A stretch of DNA of 64,000 nt from Bacteroidota bacterium (GTDB lineage: Bacteria > Bacteroidota > Bacteroidia > Chitinophagales > Chitinophagaceae): NCBI GenBank assembly GCA_020161435.1, contig JAIUNV010000001.1, positions 248,001 through 312,000 on the forward strand. The letters run 5' to 3'. Made by a program: the position numbers and the translations under genes. Below are positions 10,072 to 19,336 of this stretch, in pieces (position 1 is the stretch's first letter; each line of letters starts with the position of its first letter). The notes under the pieces are model-generated. The model saw only the letters and a list, made by a program, of their open reading frames with translations. It was not told the origin of the DNA and did no database searches.

Positions 10072-11478
10072 ATGAAATCAAAATATCTGGTAATTATGGG
10101 GCTGGCAATGAGTGTTTTTGCCTGCCAGAAAAGAGACTTAGTAATACAATCGGCACAGATTCCTCCAATTAGTGATTTGAGTTATACGCTGAATGGCGAT
10201 ACCGTATTGCTTAGCTGGAAGATGCCTGCAGGCTTGGATGGACTAATTCCAATTGTTAGCGAAGGCGCTTCTTCAAAAGAGCTTGCTTCTAACAGCACAA
10301 CTTACAAGTACGGAATTATTGAAACCAATAAAGAATACACCTATTTAGTAAAGTTAAAAGATGGTAAAGGAAATCTTTCATTAGGAGAATTGGTAAAATT
10401 CAGAAGAGAGGGCGCAGCTCCAATAAAAGATGCTTTCGGCGAACAAAATGATAATGGCGTTTTGTTGAAATGGACTTTACCTGCTTCTCCCGTAGCAAAA
10501 ATTATTATTAAGATTGGTGGTCAAACTATAGAATTGGCTGGTACCGCAACCTCTTATCAAGTTAATAATGTACCTATTGGAACATACAACATCAGCTTTG
10601 TAACGTACAATAGTGCTGGCCAAAGTTCTAATACTGTTTACCTGCCATTTAAAGTTGGCGCAACTGCTGTTGGTTACATTGGTAAATACGCCGACTCATT
10701 ATCACTATTATCAACCGGTGATGATGACGAAGTCGCTGCAGCAAAATGGCTTTTTGCTAATTATAGCAAGTCGCGTTACATCTCATTTGATAACGTGAAA
10801 AACGGGGTAGTCGACTTATCTCAATTTCGGGTGATATGGTGGAACTATGACCTTGAATCCACTAAAGATCTTCCTTCAGTAGCAACAGATGCCACTGTTG
10901 TGAGCAGGCTCAAAGCATATTATCAGAATGGTGGTGGATTGTTGTTGAACCAGTTTGCTGTTCAATACTTCTGGACACTTGGACGTATGACAGAACCCTA
11001 TTTTATGGGCTTTGATCAAGGTACGGGTTTTAATAATCCTGACACGTGGGGTATCGGAGTTAAGATTAATCGTAAGCATGATTTCAGCACACACCCGCTA
11101 TATAAAGGCATTGCCATGACAACGCAAGGTGATGGCCGCGTAACATTCCCCATCATTGGGCCTGGCTGGAAAGAAAATCACAATGCCGTCATTCTTCGTA
11201 TACCTGAATACCTGAAACTAGAGCCCAATGATAATGAGGCTGCATACAATAAATTTATCTCTGATAATAATATTGAATGGCTTGGACAATGGGATGGTAT
11301 AGGAGATTACTGGATGGCTGGAGTAATGGAACTTAAACCAAAGGGCAGCTATCAAGGATCGGCTATTTACATTGGCATCGGCGGTATTGAATGGAAGCAG
11401 AATTTTACCACTAATGTTTACCAATCTAACATTGAGAAGATGTATAAGAATGCAATTGACTATCTGAAAACAAAATAG
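10072..11478 (+). CDS. DUF4960-type fructan-locus lipoprotein
   Basis: A 468-aa predicted surface lipoprotein, probably a fructan-binding accessory of the SusCD pair. Seen: a signal with lipobox VFACQ (about residue 18), a first part that looks like one or two fibronectin-type-III modules (DTVLLSWKMPAGL, NGVLLKWTLPAS), and a C-terminal domain of DUF4960 character with a glutamine-amidotransferase-like flavour (FRVIWWNYDLES). I chose the ATG at 10072 over the earlier frame start at 10024 because it begins the signal peptide and avoids overlap with susD. The fructan-binding role is by position and family. Confidence 0.8.
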   Translation: MKSKYLVIMGLAMSVFACQKRDLVIQSAQIPPISDLSYTLNGDTVLLSWKMPAGLDGLIPIVSEGASSKELASNSTTYKYGIIETNKEYTYLVKLKDGKGNLSLGELVKFRREGAAPIKDAFGEQNDNGVLLKWTLPASPVAKIIIKIGGQTIELAGTATSYQVNNVPIGTYNISFVTYNSAGQSSNTVYLPFKVGATAVGYIGKYADSLSLLSTGDDDEVAAAKWLFANYSKSRYISFDNVKNGVVDLSQFRVIWWNYDLESTKDLPSVATDATVVSRLKAYYQNGGGLLLNQFAVQYFWTLGRMTEPYFMGFDQGTGFNNPDTWGIGVKINRKHDFSTHPLYKGIAMTTQGDGRVTFPIIGPGWKENHNAVILRIPEYLKLEPNDNEAAYNKFISDNNIEWLGQWDGIGDYWMAGVMELKPKGSYQGSAIYIGIGGIEWKQNFTTNVYQSNIEKMYKNAIDYLKTK

Positions 11479-11490
11479 TAATTCATAATC

Positions 11491-11515
11491 GGTCCCGGTA
11501 GGGTATACCGGGACC
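11491..11515 (+). promoter_or_regulatory. Strong intercistronic hairpin before the GH32 gene
   Basis: A perfect 10-bp stem, ggtcccggta and taccgggacc, with a 5-base loop. It ends 6 bases before the GH32 start codon. No run of T follows, so it is not a normal intrinsic terminator. It may be an mRNA-stabilising or processing structure, or a translational switch. Confidence 0.6.
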
Positions 11516-11521
11516 ATTCAA

Positions 11522-13096
11522 ATGTATGTTATGACATTTTATAAGATTGGACTGGTTGTGTGTATGTTTTTGACAGCAGCCTGTTCTTGTTCTAAAAAAA
11601 ATGACGGAGGAGGAATACTTACAGTGATAACAGACTCTTCTGCATCATTAGTGCCAATGAAAGAAAGTGATTATCGACCAGTATATCATTTTACACCTCC
11701 TTCCAACTGGATGAATGATCCCAATGGACTGGTTTATTACAATGGCACTTATCATTTATTCTACCAGTATAATCCTTCGGCTAGCGTTTGGGGGCCTATG
11801 CATTGGGGACATGCAACAAGCAAAGATTTGTTTAGCTGGAAAGACAAACCCGTTGCCATTGCACCGGATGCATCAGGAACGATTTTTTCTGGCAGTACAG
11901 TTGTAGACGTCGATAATACATCAGGCTTTAAGTCGGGCTCAAATGATCCACTTGTAGCTGTTTATACTCTTGCGGGGTCTCAACAACATCAGGCAATTGC
12001 TTACAGCGTTGATGGTGGAGACTCTTGGACAAAGTATAGCGCCAATCCAGTGTTACCTAATCCGGGTATACCTGATTTTAGGGATCCTAAAGTAAGTTGG
12101 AATGCAGAATTGCGGAAATGGCTGATGGTGCTTGCGGTTGGACAAAAGGTGAATTTTTATACCTCTACAGACCTTAAAAAGTGGACCTATGAAAGTAGCT
12201 TTGGTGAAGGGGTTGGAGCTCACGGAGGTGTGTGGGAATGTCCTGACTTGTTTGAGTTGCCAGTGGCAGGAACCACGCAAAAAAAATGGGTGTTGCTGGT
12301 AAGCATAAATCCTGGTGCTCCTAATGGTGGTTCGGGCACGCAATATTTTGTGGGCAATTTTTCTGGCGGAAAATTTACTTCCGAATCAACAGAAATTCAT
12401 TGGCTTGACTATGGCACGGATAATTATGCAGGCGTAACCTATAATAATGTACCTGTTAGTGATGGGAGAAGAATTTTTATTGGTTGGATGAGTAACTGGC
12501 AATATGCAGAAAAGGTTCCTACAAATACCTGGAGAAGTACCAATACTGTACCCCGCGAACTATCACTCGTGAACAATGGTGCTGCTTATATCTTGAAATC
12601 AGTGCCAGTGAAGGAATTAGACAACTACAAAGCCGGCGGACCAGATACATCTGTAATAGGAAGTCATAAATCTATTGAGATTGTCAATAACAGTACTATC
12701 AAAACAGGAAGTTATGAGCTGAGTTTTACAGCTGATTTTAGCAATTCCGGAAACATGATATTGAATGTTGGCAACTCTAAAGAGAAAATTTTAATCACCG
12801 TTGATAAGGGAAGTAAATTAATGACGATTGATCGATCTGCATCTGGTAATACGGACTTCAATAACAGTTTCAAAAACAAAATTGTATGCCCTTTTGTACC
12901 CAAAGCAGGCGACAACCATTTTCGGATTTTAATTGATAAAACATCTGCTGAGGTTTTTGTAAATGATGGTGAAAGCGTAATTACCTTTTTATACTTCCCT
13001 ACATATCAATACAATGGATTAAAGCTATCAGGAGATGGCAGTACGGCAATGTTTAAAAATCTGTCACTAACTGCTATTAAAAAGAGTTTGCGATAA
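11522..13096 (+). CDS. GH32 fructan hydrolase (levanase/inulinase-type), lipoprotein
   Basis: A 524-aa glycoside hydrolase family 32 enzyme that cuts beta-fructans (inulin or levan) or sucrose to fructose. Seen: a lipoprotein signal (LTAACSCS), the WMNDPNG box with nucleophile Asp66, the FRDPK box with Asp188 as transition-state stabiliser, the WECPDLF box with acid/base Glu239, and a C-terminal beta-sandwich ending in the FKNLSLTAI segment. The lipid anchor suggests periplasmic or cell-surface action. Inulin versus levan cannot be decided from sequence. An in-frame ATG at 11531 is an alternative start. Confidence 0.95.
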   Translation: MYVMTFYKIGLVVCMFLTAACSCSKKNDGGGILTVITDSSASLVPMKESDYRPVYHFTPPSNWMNDPNGLVYYNGTYHLFYQYNPSASVWGPMHWGHATSKDLFSWKDKPVAIAPDASGTIFSGSTVVDVDNTSGFKSGSNDPLVAVYTLAGSQQHQAIAYSVDGGDSWTKYSANPVLPNPGIPDFRDPKVSWNAELRKWLMVLAVGQKVNFYTSTDLKKWTYESSFGEGVGAHGGVWECPDLFELPVAGTTQKKWVLLVSINPGAPNGGSGTQYFVGNFSGGKFTSESTEIHWLDYGTDNYAGVTYNNVPVSDGRRIFIGWMSNWQYAEKVPTNTWRSTNTVPRELSLVNNGAAYILKSVPVKELDNYKAGGPDTSVIGSHKSIEIVNNSTIKTGSYELSFTADFSNSGNMILNVGNSKEKILITVDKGSKLMTIDRSASGNTDFNNSFKNKIVCPFVPKAGDNHFRILIDKTSAEVFVNDGESVITFLYFPTYQYNGLKLSGDGSTAMFKNLSLTAIKKSLR

Positions 13097-13105
13097 TAGT
13101 TGCTT

Positions 13106-13597
13106 ATGCTTTTTAATATTTATAGTAAAGGCTTTTTAGTATTGCTCTTTTTTGCTAAGCATGGTACAACCCTTTCGCAAAGCAATAAATTACCGCCTTT
13201 TAAAATGGTTACTGAGAACGGGAAATTTTTTACAGCTTCGCAACTGCCGTATAACAAACCAATTTTACTCATCTATTTTGATCCCAGTTGTGATCATTGC
13301 CAAGACCTTACAAACAAGCTGATTGTACATGAAGGAAGTTTGAAAACAACATCTATTGCGATGATTACCTATGTAAGTGTAGCAGAAGTAAAAAAGTTTG
13401 TTGTTCAATCTAAACTGCAGCAATACAAAAATTACTTTGTAGGTACAGAGGGTAATACGTTCTTTTTACGTGATTATTTCAGGTTGGTAAAGATGCCTTT
13501 TGTGGCACTGTACGATAAAGATGGAAACTTCATTCGTTCATGGTATCATCCGGTAGAAGTTAACCATATCGTTTCCACATTGAAACAACAGCATTGA
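13106..13597 (+). CDS. Thioredoxin-fold (TlpA/peroxiredoxin-like) exported protein
   Basis: A protein of 163 aa with an N-terminal hydrophobic export segment and a thioredoxin fold. Seen: a redox motif CDHC in YFDPSCDHCQDL, followed by the cis-proline-type segment VKMPFVALYDKDG near the C terminus. It would act as a periplasmic thiol-disulfide protein. I chose ATG 13106 rather than the TTG at 13100. It sits between the fructanase and the sugar transporter, an unusual place, and its substrate is unknown; it may help fold locus lipoproteins, but nothing shows this. Confidence 0.75.
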   Translation: MLFNIYSKGFLVLLFFAKHGTTLSQSNKLPPFKMVTENGKFFTASQLPYNKPILLIYFDPSCDHCQDLTNKLIVHEGSLKTTSIAMITYVSVAEVKKFVVQSKLQQYKNYFVGTEGNTFFLRDYFRLVKMPFVALYDKDGNFIRSWYHPVEVNHIVSTLKQQH

Positions 13598-13668
13598 TTA
13601 TTTCATTATTCAAAACATTCCATGTGATTGCAGAAGCATCAACAACGTTACATAAGGGACAGGATAAA

Positions 13669-15000
13669 ATGCCTGTGAAAGCAGCATTGTATGCTGTAAG
13701 AATTTCGCTAATTGCAGCAATAGGAGGTTTCCTGTTTGGATTTGAAACTGCGGTTATTTCCGGGGCGGAAAATACAATCCAGGAACTGTGGCAATTATCA
13801 TCGGGCTGGCTAGGCTTCACAGTTGCATCAAGTCTTATTGGTACAGTAATAGGCTCGATAATAGTGGGCTATCCTGCTCAACGATATGGCAGAAAAAAAA
13901 TGCTTGTAGGGGTTGCTATCTTGTATTTGTTTTCAGCAATCGGATGTGCTTTAACTCCAATGTGGAGCATGTTCATTTTCTTCAGGTTTATTGGGGGCTT
14001 AGCAGTTGGGGCTTCCTCAGTTGTAGGGCCTATGTATATTTCTGAAGTAGCACCTTCTCAAATGCGTGGAAGGTTGGCCGGTTCATTTCAGTTGATGATT
14101 GTAACGGGCATTTTTGTTGCTTACATCACAAACTTCCTTTTTGCAGGTTTTGGTGATTCTAGTTGGAGATGGATGTTTGGTATTATGATAGTACCATCAG
14201 TACTTTTTACCCTCCTGCTTGCTATGATACCAGAAAGCCCCCGCTGGCTTGTATTGCAAGGCAGAGATGATGAGGCAAAAAAGATCTTTGATAAGACAGG
14301 TGTGCATGGTGCGGTTGACCTGATAAAGCAAGAGCATGCATTATCGCAAGGAGGTAAACAGGAAAAGTTGTTTCAGGCTAAATTTCGAAAGCCGATTTTT
14401 TATGCGGTTTTACTTGCCATGTTTAATCAGCTTTCTGGTATAAATGCCATCTTGTATTATGCACCAAGGATTTTTGAAATGGCAGGATTTGATAAGGCCG
14501 AAGCCTATCTGCAACCTGTTTACATTGGTGGAGCCAATCTTTTATTTACCCTGATTGCGATGACATTGATTGACAAGTTTGGCAGAAAAACGTTACTACT
14601 GGTGGGCAGTGTTGGTTTGATTGTTTTTCTTTCCTTAACCGCTTATGCATTTAATAGTGAAGGAATGTTGGGCAGTCAAGTTCTATTTTACCTGCTAGGT
14701 TATATTGCCTTTTTTGCCTTTTCGCAAGGTGCAACACTTTGGGTGTTTATATCAGAAATCTTCCCAAATTCAGTTCGGTCGCAAGGTGGATCATTGGGCA
14801 GCTTTACCCACTGGATTATGGCCGCAGTAATTTCATGGACTTTTCCTATGATAGTGGAAGGAAGTGAAAATGGTGCTGTGTACTCATTTTCATTTTATGC
14901 TGTAATGATGTTATTGGCATTCATTTTCACTTGGAAATGGCTGCCTGAAACTAAAGGCCGCAGTCTTGAACAAATACAAGAAGATCTGGGAATCAGGTAA
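13669..15000 (+). CDS. Sugar porter family MFS transporter (fructose/H+ symport likely)
   Basis: A 12-helix inner-membrane transporter of 443 aa that should take fructose into the cytoplasm for the fructokinase at the head of the operon. Seen: the first-helix GGFLFGFETAVISG segment, the loop RYGRKK motif, PESPRWL after helix 6, QLSGINAILYYAP in helix 7, and the C-terminal PETKGRSLEQIQ, all hallmarks of the sugar porter family. The frame is open from a TTG at 13594 that overlaps the previous gene, but the ATG at 13669, after aaggga, gives the normal N terminus. Confidence 0.9.
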   Translation: MPVKAALYAVRISLIAAIGGFLFGFETAVISGAENTIQELWQLSSGWLGFTVASSLIGTVIGSIIVGYPAQRYGRKKMLVGVAILYLFSAIGCALTPMWSMFIFFRFIGGLAVGASSVVGPMYISEVAPSQMRGRLAGSFQLMIVTGIFVAYITNFLFAGFGDSSWRWMFGIMIVPSVLFTLLLAMIPESPRWLVLQGRDDEAKKIFDKTGVHGAVDLIKQEHALSQGGKQEKLFQAKFRKPIFYAVLLAMFNQLSGINAILYYAPRIFEMAGFDKAEAYLQPVYIGGANLLFTLIAMTLIDKFGRKTLLLVGSVGLIVFLSLTAYAFNSEGMLGSQVLFYLLGYIAFFAFSQGATLWVFISEIFPNSVRSQGGSLGSFTHWIMAAVISWTFPMIVEGSENGAVYSFSFYAVMMLLAFIFTWKWLPETKGRSLEQIQEDLGIR

Positions 15001-15042
15001 CAATAGTATCATAAGCAAGAACAATTGATAGAACAATCAATT

Positions 15043-15069
15043 AAGGGTGCGTGTCTACGCACCCTTTTT
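15043..15069 (+). terminator. Intrinsic terminator of the fructan operon
   Basis: A perfect 10-bp stem, aagggtgcgt and acgcaccctt, with a 4-base loop, running into a T tract. It lies 43 bp after the transporter stop codon and closes the fructan operon. Confidence 0.85.
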
Positions 15070-15183
15070 GCTTAAATGGTAAAACAGATAATGGTAACAA
15101 GTAATTTGACTTACAATGTGATGGATTTGCGACAGGACCCCATTGAACATTTCCAATCAAAAGGAAGGAAACTAATAATTACA

Positions 15184-15211
15184 TTTTGTTAGGTCACACT
15201 CTTGCCCACAC
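15184..15211. repeat. 28-bp direct repeat, right copy
   Basis: This is the second copy of the repeat at 922-949, same orientation, one mismatch. It lies between the fructan terminator and the end of the metal operon, in a 248-bp gap with no other clear element. Together the copies bound a segment of about 14.26 kb holding exactly one complete fructan locus. Confidence 0.8.
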
Positions 15212-15248
15212 TATTCATTTACAAATGAAAGCTCGATACAATGTAATG

Positions 15249-16025
15249 CTAGTTGATGAAGCGAACCCACTTTTTAAATGAGCGGGAGCTATACATGAAT
15301 AATAAAAAGCCACTTAGTATTGTGACAAGACCTAGCATTGAAAAGCCACGCAGCAACCAATTGCCAAAATTATCTCGGCTTTCATAATCCATTGTATGAA
15401 GCATCCAAAGAAAGTCGAATGTACGCCATCGGTTGTTACGGAATTTTTGTACCGTACCAAGTTCTGTTGACACGTACACTGTTGTATGTGTGGGATGTTT
15501 AAATGAAACTGCATAGGCAGGTAATGGGCTCTCCCGATATTCGTGATGATTATCCGTACTTGTGAGATAGGTAACTGATGTCACTATTGGAGAACCATTA
15601 AACACTCTTTTCGATACTTGTATAGCTTCTGCTTTTGTAAGTTGACCACGCAACTGACCAGTTGATGCATTGGCCAGGAATGTTAGCACTTGAGGTTTGT
15701 GTTGATGACCAGCCTGAATATTGTGTGTATTTGTACCTCGAATTTGATAATAAGTAATGCCTAACACATCCACCAACTGAATAGATATCAATGAATCAAA
15801 CTGATGTGATTGTTTTATTGCATTTAACACGAATGAGGGACTAATCAAGGGAATAGTTGATGGTATAAGTGGTGTCTGTTTTTTCATAGGATCACCATGA
15901 ACTTCATCGATATTACTCCAGCTAAAATACAACCCCCCAATTGTCCAAAATAGAAATTGTATACCTAATAGTAAGCCGAGCCAACGATGGCTTTTGCGTA
16001 TGTAATAGTGTTTACTTTTCGCCAT
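15249..16025 (-). CDS. PepSY-domain membrane protein
   Basis: A 258-aa inner-membrane protein. Seen: an N-terminal transmembrane helix after RKSHRWLGLLLGIQ, a periplasmic PepSY-type domain (with ALPAYAVSF and TVYVSTELGTV segments), and a C-terminal helix (LLRGFSMLGLVTILSGFLLF). This layout resembles PepSY-associated membrane proteins found with iron or copper uptake and redox systems. It is the last gene of the minus-strand copper operon, 3 bp after DUF2911. Its exact role is unknown. Confidence 0.8.
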   Translation of the reverse strand: MAKSKHYYIRKSHRWLGLLLGIQFLFWTIGGLYFSWSNIDEVHGDPMKKQTPLIPSTIPLISPSFVLNAIKQSHQFDSLISIQLVDVLGITYYQIRGTNTHNIQAGHQHKPQVLTFLANASTGQLRGQLTKAEAIQVSKRVFNGSPIVTSVTYLTSTDNHHEYRESPLPAYAVSFKHPTHTTVYVSTELGTVQKFRNNRWRTFDFLWMLHTMDYESRDNFGNWLLRGFSMLGLVTILSGFLLFMYSSRSFKKWVRFIN

Positions 16026-16028
16026 GTA

Positions 16029-16598
16029 TTATTTTAGTTGAAAGGGTAATTGAATTTTAATTCTTTCCCATGCAACTGTTATGGTTCCGGCATTGTTGTT
16101 ATTGACATCGATGTAGTACTGTAAGCGTTCCGTATGCTGTGTGTAGATTGGTTTGACTGTTAGCCGCACAATATCCTCTTTTTGGTCGTATTCTGTGGCC
16201 AAATGCTGGTTCCAGTTTTTGTTGATAATGATGGTCCATTGTTTCTCTCCAGGTATGGTAAAAAAGGCAAACTTACCGGCTGGAATTTCTTTTCCATTTA
16301 CTACAAAAGCCTGTGGCATTTCTAATGTTGTGGCATCGTGGGCTCCAGTAACCCAAACTTCATCCAATGGAACCAGTCCTCCCCAAATAATTCTTTTGCG
16401 TACGCCGGGAGAATGGTAATTAATTTTAATACTATCACCTTTCACAATGGCAAAAGCCATTGACTTGATGCTTTTTTTGGTAGTATCCTTCACCAGATTC
16501 GGATTGTAGCAGACTTCTGATGAAGGTTGTGCTATGACCGATTGAGTAAAGGAAAATATAAGGAAGGAGATTGCAGCGAATACAGTGGGCTTTATCAT
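16029..16598 (-). CDS. DUF2911 exported protein
   Basis: A 189-aa exported protein with a signal peptide (cleavage near VIAQPS) and the DUF2911 pattern: INYHSPGVRKR, WGGLVPLDEVWVTGA, GKEIPAGKFAFFTIPG and WTIIINKNWNQH. The biochemical role of the family is not established. It follows the copper efflux adaptors and precedes the PepSY gene, so it is probably co-transcribed with them. Confidence 0.88.
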   Translation of the reverse strand: MIKPTVFAAISFLIFSFTQSVIAQPSSEVCYNPNLVKDTTKKSIKSMAFAIVKGDSIKINYHSPGVRKRIIWGGLVPLDEVWVTGAHDATTLEMPQAFVVNGKEIPAGKFAFFTIPGEKQWTIIINKNWNQHLATEYDQKEDIVRLTVKPIYTQHTERLQYYIDVNNNNAGTITVAWERIKIQLPFQLK

Positions 16599-16642
16599 AT
16601 AACTTAGATTTGTTTTTATGTATTGACAAGGTGAAGGAATGT

Positions 16643-17839
16643 TTAGTGATTATGTCCAGCCATTGGGTCGGCTCCTTTTTTAAATACATACTCGCTATGT
16701 AACAGGTATGCACCACTGAGTACGACAACATCGCCTTCTTTCAAACCTGATTTTATTTCAATTCTATCTCCGCTTTCGAGACCGGGTTGCACCATTACAC
16801 TTTTGAATGTATTTTTTCCTGACTGAATCCATACTGTTGCGCCTTTACCATCTCTGATGACAGCATCAATTGGCAGTGAAAGTGAAGTCCGTTGAGGGCT
16901 TTTTACTATTACATATGCAGGCATGCCGGGTTTCAACTGATTGCCTGGATTGGGTATTGATACCCTGATAAGATTAATTCTTGTATCGGGATTGATTTCG
17001 GGGTTTACAAATTCAATGCGTCCTTGGATTTCCAAGTTATCAAACTCTGGAATCTGGACTATTGTCATACTATTATTATCTATAGCTGACAGCTGCGATG
17101 TAAATACCTGTGCTTCTGCCCACAGTGTGCTAAGGTTGGCCAGTTTTACAATTGTGCCGCCCTCCATAACATAATCACCTTCGCGAATATCGAGCTGTGT
17201 AATAAAGCCGGTTGCTGTGCTGTAAAATGTGGTAGTGGGGGCTGCTTTTCTTGATTTTGCCAGTTCTGCTATCTGTGCTTCACTTAAACCCCAAAGTGAC
17301 AGTTTGGTTTTGGCACTTTGAATTAGTTGGTCGAAGTCAATTACAGTTTCAGCAACAAATGTTTTTTTCTTTTCAAGTGCTAGAATATACTCTTGTTTTG
17401 CATTGTTTAGATCCTCGCTGTATATCTCATATAGAGGAGTGCCTTGCTTGACGTAATCGCCAACATTCTTATAAAACAACCTTTCAACCCTACCCATGAC
17501 TCTTGAACTTACCGAGGTTGATTTCAGCTGATTGAAGTTTAAGGTAGCAGTTAGCACTAATTGGTCGCCGATAGTCCCATTGCGTATTGTATCTGTGTAA
17601 ATATTGCCCATTTGAATTTGCTGTTCGCTCAATTGCAATTCGTCTTTATTTTCTCCTTTTTTTTTCTTTACCGGTGTTAAATCCATTTTACATATAGGGC
17701 ATTTGCCCGGTTTGTACTCCACCACCTGCGGGTCCATAGAACAGGTGTAATAGGTGTCGGGGTCTGTTGCCAATTGTTCATTGTTACTGCAAGATGTTAT
17801 GACAAGCAGCAGGAATGCAATGAATGTGATATACCGCAT
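16643..17839 (-). CDS. cusB: Cu/Ag efflux periplasmic adaptor (CusB-type) with HMBD
   Basis: A membrane-fusion lipoprotein of 398 aa linking the inner-membrane RND pump to the outer-membrane channel. Seen: lipobox ITSCS, one heavy-metal-binding domain with CSMDPQV and CPICKMDL pairs (about 33-60), then the adaptor's barrel-hairpin domains (QGTPLYEIYSEDL, DIREGDYVMEGG). I chose ATG 17839 rather than the TTG at 17845 that overlaps the previous gene. It is the second of two adaptors in this operon; having two is unusual and suggests division of labour or a mixed hexamer. Confidence 0.9.
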   Translation of the reverse strand: MRYITFIAFLLLVITSCSNNEQLATDPDTYYTCSMDPQVVEYKPGKCPICKMDLTPVKKKKGENKDELQLSEQQIQMGNIYTDTIRNGTIGDQLVLTATLNFNQLKSTSVSSRVMGRVERLFYKNVGDYVKQGTPLYEIYSEDLNNAKQEYILALEKKKTFVAETVIDFDQLIQSAKTKLSLWGLSEAQIAELAKSRKAAPTTTFYSTATGFITQLDIREGDYVMEGGTIVKLANLSTLWAEAQVFTSQLSAIDNNSMTIVQIPEFDNLEIQGRIEFVNPEINPDTRINLIRVSIPNPGNQLKPGMPAYVIVKSPQRTSLSLPIDAVIRDGKGATVWIQSGKNTFKSVMVQPGLESGDRIEIKSGLKEGDVVVLSGAYLLHSEYVFKKGADPMAGHNH

Positions 17840-17841
17840 AA

Positions 17842-19326
17842 TCAATTTTTTATTTTAATGAAACTTTCGCTGTCCATCAGGAACTGCGCATTTGATGCTA
17901 TTGAGTCCTGTGATGTTAAACCGCTTAAGACCTGAACATGATTGCGATGTGTCATGCCTGTAGTGATTTTCTTTGCCACGAAGCCTCCTTCTGATTTTTG
18001 AAAAACCACTTTATCTAAACCCAATGATAGAATTGACTCTTTGGGGAGCCACCATGCTTTTTTGGAGTTCGCAAAAATGGTTGCCTTAACCTGACTTCCG
18101 ATTGGAATTTTGAAGACACGGTTATCGAAATACACTCTCGCTGTAAGTGTTTTGCTTACCTTACGGTAGAAGGGTTCGATAAAATCTATGCTGGCACGGA
18201 AGTCTTTATCAGGAGCGGTTTCGGGCACTACCCTTACGGTATTTCCTTTTTCTATCATCGACTGGTTTTCGCCATACAGGTTAAGTATAGCCCAGGCCTT
18301 ATCAGGATTGAAAACTGAGAAAACAGATTGTCCTTTTTGAAGATACATTCCTTCTTTCAATGAAAGTTCTTCTGTGATTTGTGAAATGTCTTTCATTTTG
18401 CCGGGGTCTGGATTCATAGACCCGTCGTTTGAAGACTCGTGGATATGGCCACTGTAATTACTGTAAACAGTAGTTGTGAATGATGGCTGGCCGCTTTTCA
18501 TGACCTGCTTTAACTGTTCATTGCTCATGCCCAATAACAGTAGCTTTTCTTTAGCTGCCTCAATGAATGCGGTATTTTCTGAATCATTCTTTACAAGGAA
18601 CAGCAGATTCTGTTGGGCAGTAAGGAGTTCAGGGCTGTAGATATCTAGTATTCGTTGCCCTTTGGTTATTTTTTGGTAGCGATAGCGGACATACAATTTT
18701 TCAATTCTGCCTGATACTCTTGCAGAGATACTACCAACTTGTCTTGTATCGTAAGCAATATAGCCCAAGGCGTCCATTTCAATTTGTTCTGATCGCAAAT
18801 CGATTGAAGTAACCGGGATGGACGATACGACGAATTCGTTTGTTGGTTTTAGCAATGTTGCCATTTCAATATCGTTGGACTTTTCGTTGTTTGCATTTAC
18901 TTTCACCAATGTCATTCCGCATTTTGGACAAGTGCCTGGCTTATCGCTAAAGACAGAATCTTCTGGCATAGGGCATGTATACTGAGCATTGTTCTGTGGA
19001 TGATTATGCTTTTCCATCTTTACCAATGTCATCCCGCATTTTGGACAAGTACCCGGCTTATCGCTAAAGACAGAATCTTCTGGCATGGGACATGTATACT
19101 GAGCGTTGTTCTGTGCATGATTATGCGCTTCCATTTTTACCAATGTCATCCCGCATTTTGGACAAGTGCCCGGCTTATCGCTAAAAACTGAATCCTCTGG
19201 CATGGGACAGGTGTACATTTCTTTTACAACAGCCGCCTGATGGCCTGCATGAGGATTCTTATCATTTTTGCATGCAATAAGTGCTATAGCTATAGCAAGG
19301 ATGCATCCTAAGTATGTTCTTTTCAT
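17842..19326 (-). CDS. cusB: Cu/Ag efflux periplasmic adaptor with three tandem HMBD repeats
   Basis: A 494-aa CusB-type adaptor lipoprotein (lipobox LIACK). After the signal it carries three near-identical 39-residue repeats, each with CPMPEDS and [10 protein letters not shown] and a His-rich linker (HNH), followed by the normal adaptor domains ([28 protein letters not shown]). The DNA repeats at exact 117-bp intervals (caatgtcat at 18907, 19024 and 19141 on the plus strand), so the expansion is recent or kept uniform. The repeats should hold periplasmic Cu(I) or Ag(I) for hand-over to the pump. Confidence 0.9.
   Translation of the reverse strand: MKRTYLGCILAIAIALIACKNDKNPHAGHQAAVVKEMYTCPMPEDSVFSDKPGTCPKCGMTLVKMEAHNHAQNNAQYTCPMPEDSVFSDKPGTCPKCGMTLVKMEKHNHPQNNAQYTCPMPEDSVFSDKPGTCPKCGMTLVKVNANNEKSNDIEMATLLKPTNEFVVSSIPVTSIDLRSEQIEMDALGYIAYDTRQVGSISARVSGRIEKLYVRYRYQKITKGQRILDIYSPELLTAQQNLLFLVKNDSENTAFIEAAKEKLLLLGMSNEQLKQVMKSGQPSFTTTVYSNYSGHIHESSNDGSMNPDPGKMKDISQITEELSLKEGMYLQKGQSVFSVFNPDKAWAILNLYGENQSMIEKGNTVRVVPETAPDKDFRASIDFIEPFYRKVSKTLTARVYFDNRVFKIPIGSQVKATIFANSKKAWWLPKESILSLGLDKVVFQKSEGGFVAKKITTGMTHRNHVQVLSGLTSQDSIASNAQFLMDSESFIKIKN
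18903..19219. repeat. Three tandem 117-bp repeats inside the adaptor gene
   Basis: The unit is 117 bp (39 codons) and encodes one heavy-metal-binding module. The third copy is shortened at its protein N-terminal end. Only a few substitutions separate the copies, so copy number could change by slippage or recombination. Confidence 0.85.
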
Positions 19327-19336
19327 AGTGTTCCAA

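Noticed and set aside
18903..19219. Regular 117-bp repeats as a CRISPR-like array
   Set aside because: The repeats are in frame inside an adaptor gene and encode metal-binding modules.
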